Assembly (NCBI GenBank): GCA_051867925.1
Contig: JBJDZI010000035.1
Coordinates: 1-17,939 of the forward strand
Length of the DNA: 17,939 bases
DNA from: CAKSQF01 sp051867925
GTDB taxonomy: Bacteria; Bacillota; Clostridia; Oscillospirales; CAG-272
Direction of reading: 5' to 3'
How positions within the stretch are numbered: position 1 is the first letter of the stretch; each line of letters starts with the position of its first letter. The position numbers and the translations under genes are program-made. Of this stretch, positions 6,454 to 12,294 are shown piece by piece. The notes under the pieces were generated by a model. The model had not been told where the DNA came from. It saw only the letters and a program-made list of their open reading frames with translations, and did no database searches.

Positions 6454-7854
6454 ATGTCAAACACAGCAAAAGGCCGCGTTTCCCAGGTCATGGGTCCTGT
6501 GGTAGACGTGTGCTTTGAGGAAGGCTGCTTGCCCTCCATTTATAACGCGCTGACCATGCAAAACGGCAACAAAACGCTGACCGTTGAGGTGGCACAGCAC
6601 ATTGGTGACAACGTAGTGCGTTGTATCGCCATGTCCTCTACCGACGGTCTGAAGCGCGGTACGCCCGTTGTCGATACGGGCAAGACTATCAGCGTGCCCG
6701 TGGGCAGAGAAACGTTGGGGCGTATTTTCAATGTGCTGGGCGATACCGTGGACAACAAGCCATTCGACAACACTGTTGAGCGGTGGAACATCCACAGACC
6801 TGCCCCCGCGTTCAGCGAACTGGCTACTTCTACCGAAATTTTGGAGACCGGTATCAAGGTCATCGACCTGATCTGCCCCTACTCCAAGGGCGGTAAGATA
6901 GGTCTGTTCGGCGGTGCAGGCGTCGGCAAAACGGTGCTGATCATGGAACTGATCAACAATGTCGCCAAACAGCACGGCGGTCTGTCGGTCTTTACCGGTG
7001 TCGGCGAGCGTACCCGCGAGGGAAACGACCTCTATAACGAAATGAAGGAATCGGGCGTTTTGACCAACACTACGCTGGTCTACGGTCAGATGAACGAGCC
7101 TCCCGGAGCAAGAATGCGTGTAGCTCTGTCCGGTCTGACCATGGCAGAGTATTTCCGCGATGAGGAAAATCAGGACGTTCTGCTATTTATCGACAACATT
7201 TTCCGCTTTACACAGGCAGGTTCGGAGGTTTCCGCTCTGCTGGGACGTATGCCTTCTGCGGTGGGCTATCAGCCTACACTGGCTACCGAGATGGGTGATC
7301 TGCAGGAGCGTATCACCTCCACCAAGAAGGGATCCATCACCTCCATTCAGGCAGTTTACGTTCCCGCGGATGACCTGACCGACCCTGCTCCTGCCACTAC
7401 TTTTGCCCATCTGGATGCAACGACGGTTCTGTCCAGAAGCATATCCTCTCAGGGTATCTATCCTGCGGTAGACCCGCTGGAATCCACCAGCCGAATACTG
7501 GCTCCCGAGATCATCGGAGAAGTGCATTATACGGTAGCCCGCGAGGTTCAGCGCATTTTGCAGAGATACCGGGAACTGATGGACATCATTGCCATCATGG
7601 GCATGGACGAACTCTCCGACGAAGACAAACTGCTGGTGCAGAGAGCGCGTAAGATTCAGAGATTCCTGTCCCAGCCCTTCGACGTATCCGAGAAATTCAC
7701 GGGCATTCCCGGCGCGTACGTTCCGCTGTCCGAGACTATACGCGGTTTCAAGGAGATCATCGAGGGCAAGCATGATGACCTGCCTGAGTCCGCTTTCCTC
7801 TTCGTTGGCACCATTGACGAAGCGGTGGAAAAAGCAAAGAAGGCGGCAAGATGA
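6454..7854 (+). CDS. atpD: F-type ATP synthase subunit beta
   Basis: This is the catalytic subunit, 466 residues from the chosen start. The P-loop is GGAGVGKT (153-160). Glu185 in GERTREGND is the likely general base that positions the attacking water. The Walker B aspartate is Asp247 in VLLFIDN. DELSDED (385-391) matches the DELSEED loop that contacts gamma. ATG 6454 is preferred, because AAGGAG at 6441-6446 is 7 nt upstream. A GTG 30 bases earlier (6424) is in frame but has no good ribosome site and would add a non-conserved basic tail. It overlaps atpC by 4 bases. Confidence 0.97.
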   Translation: MSNTAKGRVSQVMGPVVDVCFEEGCLPSIYNALTMQNGNKTLTVEVAQHIGDNVVRCIAMSSTDGLKRGTPVVDTGKTISVPVGRETLGRIFNVLGDTVDNKPFDNTVERWNIHRPAPAFSELATSTEILETGIKVIDLICPYSKGGKIGLFGGAGVGKTVLIMELINNVAKQHGGLSVFTGVGERTREGNDLYNEMKESGVLTNTTLVYGQMNEPPGARMRVALSGLTMAEYFRDEENQDVLLFIDNIFRFTQAGSEVSALLGRMPSAVGYQPTLATEMGDLQERITSTKKGSITSIQAVYVPADDLTDPAPATTFAHLDATTVLSRSISSQGIYPAVDPLESTSRILAPEIIGEVHYTVAREVQRILQRYRELMDIIAIMGMDELSDEDKLLVQRARKIQRFLSQPFDVSEKFTGIPGAYVPLSETIRGFKEIIEGKHDDLPESAFLFVGTIDEAVEKAKKAAR

Positions 7855-8114
7855 AGACTTTTCTGCTGAAAATATCTTCCCCCGAAGGAGATCTCTTCTG
7901 CGGCGATGCGGTGAAGCTCACCGTGCGCGGCGTGGAGGGCGATCTTGCCGTGCTGGCAGGACACATCCCCTTCGTGACGTCGGTGAAGCCTTGCGATTGC
8001 AAGGTCGAGCTGGAGGACGGCTACGAGCGGATCGGCACCACCGACGGCGGTCTTCTGACCGTTTCGAGTGACAAGGTCGTACTGCTCTCGGGTAGCTTCA
8101 CTTGGAAAAATTAA
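7851..8114 (+). CDS. atpC: F-type ATP synthase subunit epsilon, N-terminal domain only
   Basis: The 87 residues correspond to the beta-sandwich domain of epsilon, which joins gamma to the c-ring. Recognisable elements are SPEGDLFCGDAVKLTVRGVEGDLAVLAGH (10-38) and the closing strand DKVVLLSGS. The usual protein is about 130-140 residues and ends in two helices that can extend into F1 and inhibit ATP hydrolysis. Those helices are absent here. The stop is followed at once by a long hairpin, and no frame downstream continues the domain, so I read this as a naturally short epsilon and not as a frameshift. It overlaps atpD by ATGA. Chlorobium limicola is a known case of a similar short epsilon. Confidence 0.92.
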   Translation: MKTFLLKISSPEGDLFCGDAVKLTVRGVEGDLAVLAGHIPFVTSVKPCDCKVELEDGYERIGTTDGGLLTVSSDKVVLLSGSFTWKN

Positions 8115-8117
8115 GAA

Positions 8118-8148
8118 CCAAGAACCTTTTTAGGAAAAAGGCTCTTGG
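8118..8148. terminator. Long hairpin after the atp operon
   Basis: CCAAGA-A-CCTTTTT (8118-8131) pairs with AAAAAGG-C-TCTTGG (8135-8148), giving 13 bp with one internal mismatch and a 3-nt loop. It starts 4 nt after the atpC stop. The downstream strand is A-rich rather than T-rich, so it is not a textbook intrinsic terminator. On the opposite strand it lies beyond the agcS stop and precedes T-rich sequence, so it may act for both convergent transcripts. Confidence 0.55.
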
Positions 8149-8166
8149 AACTCCAAAAACATTTTA

Positions 8167-8187
8167 GGGCGGCAAGTAATTGCCGCC
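8167..8187. repeat. Dispersed palindrome, copy B
   Basis: GGCGGCAA, loop GTAA, TTGCCGCC. It matches copy A at 44-65 in sequence, loop and the preceding AGGG. It sits between the convergent ends of the atp operon and agcS. No other feature is visible in the rest of 8149-8268. Confidence 0.6.
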
Positions 8188-8268
8188 TTGAGTTGTTTAT
8201 TATGGGGATAATCTGCACGAAGGCGAAGGAGCAGAACCCTATGCGAGTTCCTGCCCGCGCCCTCCCTA

Positions 8269-9651
8269 TTACTTCAGCGGATGGCGCTTTCGTTTCGCGC
8301 TGGTCATGACCATCCCGGACAGCGCAACGAGAGCAAGCACATTGGGCAGAACCATCAACTGATTGAAAAGATCGGTCAGTTCCCAAAGCAGATCGTTGGA
8401 GAGAATAGAACCGACGAAGACGAAGAGAACCGCCAGCACAGAGTAGACCGTAACACCCTTTTGACCAAAGAGATACTGCGTGTTAATGCGCCCAAAGAGA
8501 TTCCAGCCGATGATGGTGGAGAAGGCGAAGAAGAACAGACAGATTGCCACGAAAATGTTACCGCCCGTCGTTCCGAAAATGCTGCCGAAGGCAAGTTGCA
8601 CCATATTAGTCTTGTCCACACCTTCCGAGGCACCGCCGGCAAGGATGCCGTCCCCTGCGTAGAGAGTGGAAATGACTACCAGCGCGGTCATGGTCAGTAC
8701 AATAAAAGTGTCAACAAAGACACCGATCATGGCAACCACGCCCTGTTCGTGAGGAGTCTTGACATTTGCCATAGCGTGGGCGTGAGGGGTAGAGCCCATA
8801 CCGGCTTCGTTGGAGAAGAGTCCGCGCTTGGCGCCTTGGCTGATAGCGGCGGAAAGAGCCGCACCGATCGAACCGCCGAGGATGGCATCTGGGCGGAAGG
8901 CATAGCGGAAGATCATTCCAAAGGTTTCGGGAATGTATTGAATGCGGGCGCAAATGATGATCAGACCGCCGGCGAGATAAAGCAGGGCCATAAACGGAAC
9001 GATTTTCTCAGTGACCGAGGCGATCCGTTGGACACCGCCCAAGAAAATAATGGCGGCAACCGCGGCAAGGATGAGACCGATCACCAAACCCGAAATTGAG
9101 AACGCAGTATTGCCGGTTTCTGCTACCGAGTTGGATTGCACCATTGCGCCCATGAAGCCCAGGGCAAGGATAGTTGCTACGGCAAAAAATCCTGCGAGGA
9201 ATCTGCCGAAACGCCCTTGGAAAGCGCGGCGGATGTAGACTGCGGGACCACCGAGGATCGAGCCGTCCGCGTTCACGATGCGCGTCTCTTGCGCCAAAAC
9301 TGCTTCCGCGTAAATGGTCGCCATGCCGAAGAAAGCGATCACCCACATCCAGAAGATGGCACCGGGACCGCCGATGAGGATCGCGCCGCAGGCACCCACG
9401 ATATTACCGGTACCCACCTGTGCGGCGATGGCGGTGACCAGTGCCTGAAAGGAGCTGAGTCCGTGTTTCTGCCTGCCGCCGTTCAGCGAAAATTTGCCGA
9501 ATACTGCCCGTATTCCCTCGCCGAAGCATCGAATCTGCACGAAGCGGGTACGGATAGAAAAGTAAAGCCCCGCGCCCAGCAAAAGGATGATGAGGACATA
9601 GTCGGAAAGATATGCGTTGACGGTTTGGACGATATGAAGAAGTGTATCCAT
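8269..9651 (-). CDS. Alanine/glycine:cation symporter (AGCS family)
   Basis: This 460-residue polytopic membrane protein takes up alanine or glycine with Na+ (or H+). The family core is clear: GTGNIVGACGAILIGGPGAI (80-99), FWMWVIAFFGMATIYAEA (100-117), GGPAVYI (134-140) and the signature KRGLFSNEAGMGSTPHAHA (275-293). About ten membrane helices are predicted. The start is ATG at 9651, with GGAG at 9658-9661 placed 6 nt upstream. The open frame extends further only because it reads through the leader RNA. A glycine riboswitch, terminator and consensus promoter lie directly upstream, so glycine is a likely substrate or signal. The carried ion cannot be determined here. Confidence 0.95.
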   Translation of the reverse strand: MDTLLHIVQTVNAYLSDYVLIILLLGAGLYFSIRTRFVQIRCFGEGIRAVFGKFSLNGGRQKHGLSSFQALVTAIAAQVGTGNIVGACGAILIGGPGAIFWMWVIAFFGMATIYAEAVLAQETRIVNADGSILGGPAVYIRRAFQGRFGRFLAGFFAVATILALGFMGAMVQSNSVAETGNTAFSISGLVIGLILAAVAAIIFLGGVQRIASVTEKIVPFMALLYLAGGLIIICARIQYIPETFGMIFRYAFRPDAILGGSIGAALSAAISQGAKRGLFSNEAGMGSTPHAHAMANVKTPHEQGVVAMIGVFVDTFIVLTMTALVVISTLYAGDGILAGGASEGVDKTNMVQLAFGSIFGTTGGNIFVAICLFFFAFSTIIGWNLFGRINTQYLFGQKGVTVYSVLAVLFVFVGSILSNDLLWELTDLFNQLMVLPNVLALVALSGMVMTSAKRKRHPLK

Positions 9652-9669
9652 ATGGTTCTCCGAAAAAGT

Positions 9670-9697
9670 AAAAAATGGAGCTTCCGCGGGAAACTCC
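9670..9697 (-). terminator. Expression-platform terminator of the glycine riboswitch
   Basis: On the minus strand, GGAGTTTCC (9697-9689) pairs with GGAAGCTCC (9685-9677), with one T-G wobble and loop CGC. It is followed by ATTTTTT and a second T-run. It ends just before the agcS ribosome site. Its position between aptamer and gene is that of a transcriptional switch. Confidence 0.85.
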
Positions 9698-9727
9698 AAA
9701 GAAAAGCAGGGCATAACAGTAAAAATC

Positions 9728-9810
9728 TGCTCCGTCCTTTTGCCTGAGAGATTCGGCTGTCGCCTTGCACCTTCGGCACTCATACCAATGAGATTCTCCG
9801 GAGTATCCTC
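9728..9810 (-). promoter_or_regulatory. Glycine riboswitch, single aptamer
   Basis: The minus strand carries the glycine-riboswitch core: GCCGAAGGTGCAA (9777-9765) and CTCTCAGGCAAAAGGAC (9750-9734). P1 is CTCCG (9803-9799) with CGGAG (9734-9730). P3 forms CTCAT/ATGAG, and P3b forms GGC/GCC. Only one copy of the core is present, so this is a singlet and not the usual tandem pair. The transcript begins near 9852, leaving about 45 nt of G/C-rich leader before the aptamer. That could be the short 'ghost' helix seen in singlet glycine riboswitches. Glycine binding would be expected to prevent terminator formation and turn on the symporter gene. Confidence 0.93.
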
Positions 9811-9858
9811 CGCCGTCGGTCTCCAGACGATCCCTGCGGCATCTGCGGAACTTCTGTT

Positions 9859-9887
9859 ATTATAGCACCGCCGATTTGATTTGTCAA
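9859..9887 (-). promoter_or_regulatory. Sigma-A promoter of the riboswitch-agcS unit
   Basis: Minus-strand TTGACA (9887-9882) and TATAAT (9864-9859) with a 17-bp spacer. This is a perfect consensus promoter. Confidence 0.9.
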
Positions 9888-10092
9888 TGGGATAATTTCG
9901 ATTTCTGAGAGAAAATCCCCAAAATTCAGAAAAAATACCGGTCAGAATGGAAATTTCCGAAAAAAGAGTTTGGGGTTAGTCTAGATGGAAATAATATAGA
10001 ACGTGTGCAGGATGCCTACTGCCGTTACCGGCAGATTAGCAACCCGGAACCATAGCATTGCATCCCGGTGTTTCCAATGGCTTCCTTCACGA
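9888..10092. other. Gene-free interval between agcS promoter and methyltransferase end
   Basis: Together with the riboswitch leader this makes 441 bp without a protein gene. Its left part is A-rich. It contains a spaced inverted repeat CCCCAAA/TTTGGGG (9917-9923 and 9969-9975) and an inner palindrome GGAAATTTCC (9949-9958). Its right part holds the foldable element listed separately at 10010-10065. I see no supported coding region here, and no convincing T-tract terminator for the methyltransferase operon. Confidence 0.5.
10010..10065. other. Foldable intergenic element of unknown role
   Basis: An outer stem GGATGC/GCATCC (10010-10015 with 10060-10065) encloses a perfect 6-bp hairpin CTGCCG-TTAC-CGGCAG (10019-10034) plus 25 nt of unpaired sequence. 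It is the 3' untranslated region of the methyltransferase operon on the minus strand. It does not match a riboswitch, tRNA or terminator that I recognise. It could be a small structured RNA, a processing or pausing signal, or a mobile-element remnant. Confidence 0.35.
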
Positions 10093-10890
10093 TCATTTCT
10101 CTCCCACGAACAGAAGATGATTGCTCATTCCCAGCAGTTCGGGTTTCTCGCAGATATAAAAGTGATAGCGCAGATAAGCGGCGTAATTGTCGGCGTCCAT
10201 TGCGTTGATCTTTTCTTCCAAAAGTTCTGTGGCACCGTCGGAGGCGATCTCGTGCAGGATGCGAACACCGCTGTCCTGCAAAAGCGTGCGGGCGGTGTCC
10301 ACCGTGTGGAAGACGAAGGGAAAATCGTGGAGTCGGAAGGTCTCTCGGTCAAAATCGCCCGTGGTAAAGTAAGTCTGATTGAACATTAGCTCGGTCAGAA
10401 AGACCATATCATTGGAAATAAAGGCAAAGAACAGTTTGCCGTCCCTTTTGCAGACCCGTTTCGCTTCCCGGATGCACCGTTTGCGATCCTCTACGCTATG
10501 CAGATGATAGAGCGGACCCAAAAGAAGAACTGCGTCGAAAAATTCATCCGCGTAACAGGACAGATCCAAAGCGTTCCCCTGCACCAATTCGATTCTGTCC
10601 TCGGGCATGATTTTTTTCCGAAACGCCCGAATGTTATTGTCTGCCAGTTCCAGCGCGCAAACTTCGTAGCCCTGCCGCGCAAAGTAGAGGCTGTACTCGC
10701 CCGCTCCCGCCCCTGCGTCCAGAATGCGAGCCCCCGGCTGCAGATACCGTTCAATGTAGCGGACGGTGGTCAGAAATTCTACCCGTGCCGCCTTAGAATG
10801 GTTCAGTCGAGCGTCCTCATTGAAAACTTCGTAGATCTTTTGAATCTGCTCGGCTTCGTCCTTAATTTGCAAAATGTCTTGGAGTTCCAT
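10093..10890 (-). CDS. Class I SAM-dependent methyltransferase
   Basis: The 265-residue protein has the Rossmann-type SAM fold. Motif I is ILDAGAGAGEYS (56-67), an acidic residue after strand 2 is Glu81, motif III-like is GNALDL (105-110), and DAVLLLGPLYHL (119-130) is the post-III region. The following strand is GKLFFAF (151-157). It belongs to the broad methyltransferase type 11/12 group; the substrate cannot be told from sequence. AGGAGG at 10896-10901 is 5 nt before the ATG. It is the last gene of a three-gene minus-strand unit, 17 bp after the kinase-like gene. It has no membrane segments and is presumably cytoplasmic. Confidence 0.88.
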   Translation of the reverse strand: MELQDILQIKDEAEQIQKIYEVFNEDARLNHSKAARVEFLTTVRYIERYLQPGARILDAGAGAGEYSLYFARQGYEVCALELADNNIRAFRKKIMPEDRIELVQGNALDLSCYADEFFDAVLLLGPLYHLHSVEDRKRCIREAKRVCKRDGKLFFAFISNDMVFLTELMFNQTYFTTGDFDRETFRLHDFPFVFHTVDTARTLLQDSGVRILHEIASDGATELLEEKINAMDADNYAAYLRYHFYICEKPELLGMSNHLLFVGEK

Positions 10891-10907
10891 AGTTACCTCC
10901 TGATTTA

Positions 10908-11582
10908 TTAGAGCGATGCGCGAAGTTTTCGTAAATACTCGTCCGATTCCTTCCGAGTCCGGAATACAACGATGGTCTTGTCCGAATACTTTTCTAACAG
11001 TTCCAGCACCTTCGGTTTACTCTCAGTGGGATAGGCGCGGATGAACGCCGTGAATGAGGGATCTTCCTCGATCTCCACCCAAGGCATATCGGATCTGGCT
11101 TTTCCGCGGCGCACCGTCACGCCCTCCAGACAGACCTGTACGGAGTAGTCCAAAAAGAAAACGGTGTCGCAGGCAGCGATGCGCAGTTCCATGGTGGAGC
11201 CGTAGTTCCCGTCGATGATCCATTGATCCTGCGCAATGACTTGGGCATGACGCTCCTGAAAGATCGGCTTTTCAACCGTGGTGCGGTCGGGATTATGATA
11301 TAACAAATCCAGATGGCAGAGCGGCAGTCCCGTGATCTCCCAGAGAGCGCGGGAAAAGGTGCTTTTTCCGCTACCGGGGCAGCCGATAACGCAGACTTTC
11401 TTCATTTCGGCTAAACTTTCAATGATCGTATATTCAAAATCCTTCCACAAAAGCCGCGTGCCGAGATCGGTCCCTTCGGGGAGGAGCGCCAGCGCGATAA
11501 AGAGATCGTCGCCGCTGTTTTCGTCGATGAGAATAGCGTATTCGCCATCGATTCTGCTGACTTTGTAAGTGCGTTCTTCCAT
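10908..11582 (-). CDS. DUF3006-like domain fused to P-loop kinase-like protein (topology modulation/FlaR type)
   Basis: This 224-residue protein has two parts. Residues 1-55 resemble the small DUF3006 beta domain (VSRIDGEYAILID, then LALLPEGTDLG). Residues 60-224 resemble adenylate-kinase-like 'topology modulation' proteins. The Walker A motif is GCPGSGKS (67-74), followed by ITGLPLCHLDLLY (83-95), WIIDGNYGST (121-130) and an R-rich lid-like segment (VRRGKARSDMP, 157-167). An internal ATG at 11405 would start the kinase domain alone but has only a weak GAAAG site. The ATG at 11582 has GGAAG 9 nt upstream and overlaps the previous stop as TAATG. The fusion is therefore likely the main product. 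The phosphorylated substrate is unknown. Confidence 0.82.
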   Translation of the reverse strand: MEERTYKVSRIDGEYAILIDENSGDDLFIALALLPEGTDLGTRLLWKDFEYTIIESLAEMKKVCVIGCPGSGKSTFSRALWEITGLPLCHLDLLYHNPDRTTVEKPIFQERHAQVIAQDQWIIDGNYGSTMELRIAACDTVFFLDYSVQVCLEGVTVRRGKARSDMPWVEIEEDPSFTAFIRAYPTESKPKVLELLEKYSDKTIVVFRTRKESDEYLRKLRASL

Positions 11583-12118
11583 TAAAGTGTTCTTCCTTTC
11601 AAGATTGCTTCCCGCGCCTTATAGTCGGGCAGATATTGTGCCACAAGCCCATAAAAGGCGGCGGAATGGTTCATCTGTTTCAGATGCGCCAGTTCGTGGA
11701 CGATCACATAGTCGATGGCATCGTCGGGGTAGAGCATCAGAAAGCAGGAGAAGCAGACCGCTTTTCGGCTACTGCAACTGCCGAACCGTGTCTTTGCCGA
11801 GGTAATCTTCACCGATGCGGGAGCAAGTCCCATTATTGACGACCAATAGGCGATCCGCTCGGGCAGGTGAGCGGCAGCATCGGCTTTCAGGCGCGGAATG
11901 TCCTCGTCCCGATAGGCAGGCTTTGTTGCCTGCGTGCGCTCCCAACGGGCAATCAGAGATTGGAGCCTGTCGAGGTTTTGCTCGATCAGCCGAGCCGCTT
12001 CTGTATCGCTGACCCATAGCGGGATATGGAGGATCAGATCACCCGTGCGGGAGATGGAAAACGCCGCCGTCTTTCGCCTTGTGCGGACGATCTTGCAGGG
12101 GAGGGGAGATTGGGACAT
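11582..12118 (-). CDS. YgjP-like zinc metallopeptidase domain protein (DUF45/M48-related)
   Basis: The 178-residue protein has the family's HExxH zinc site, HELAHLKQMNH (141-151), in which His141, His145 and probably His151 bind zinc and Glu142 is catalytic. The preceding family block RFGSCSSRKAVCFSCFLMLY (111-130) corresponds to the conserved RWGSCS segment. There is no signal peptide, so it should be cytoplasmic. The start is ATG 12118, because AAGGAG is 6 nt upstream; an in-frame ATG 36 bases earlier has no such site. It is the first gene of a three-gene unit, translationally coupled to the kinase-like gene by TAATG. Confidence 0.9.
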   Translation of the reverse strand: MSQSPLPCKIVRTRRKTAAFSISRTGDLILHIPLWVSDTEAARLIEQNLDRLQSLIARWERTQATKPAYRDEDIPRLKADAAAHLPERIAYWSSIMGLAPASVKITSAKTRFGSCSSRKAVCFSCFLMLYPDDAIDYVIVHELAHLKQMNHSAAFYGLVAQYLPDYKAREAILKGRTL

Positions 12119-12144
12119 AGCTTGCTCCTTTCGGGATTTTTCAC

Positions 12145-12173
12145 AGTATAGCACACCCGCTAAAAAAAGTCAA
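12145..12173 (-). promoter_or_regulatory. Sigma-A promoter of the metallopeptidase operon
   Basis: Minus-strand TTGACT (12173-12168) and TATACT (12150-12145), spacer 17 bp. It lies divergent from the cobW promoter about 50 bp away. Confidence 0.85.
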
Positions 12174-12224
12174 GACGAAACGCCCCATTCTGTGGGAACA
12201 GATTGCTAACTTTTCAAAAAACAC

Positions 12225-12252
12225 TTGACAAATCCCGAATCTGTGCTAAAAT
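12225..12252 (+). promoter_or_regulatory. Promoter of the G3E GTPase operon
   Basis: TTGACA (12225-12230) and TAAAAT (12247-12252), spacer 16 bp. The -10 box is less perfect than at the other operons here. I looked for a Zur-type operator (TCGTAAT/ATTACGA) and did not find one. Confidence 0.65.
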
Positions 12253-12294
12253 AATAGAGTATGTATGATTTAATAGGAAAGGTTCTGATTTACA

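Noticed and set aside
8115..8268. Frameshifted remainder of the epsilon C-terminal domain
   Set aside because: None of the frames after the atpC stop resembles the epsilon helical hairpin. The region is hairpins and palindromes.
9804..9852. Second glycine aptamer upstream of the first
   Set aside because: The conserved CCGAAGG and CTCAGG-AAAAGGAC elements do not occur in this segment.
10003..10389. Plus-strand frame of 128 residues over the methyltransferase 3' end
   Set aside because: It is mostly antisense to the methyltransferase, has no ribosome site, and gives no recognisable protein.
12174..12294. Zur operator before the G3E GTPase operon
   Set aside because: No TCGTAAT/ATTACGA-type palindrome was found, so zinc regulation is not supported by this sequence.
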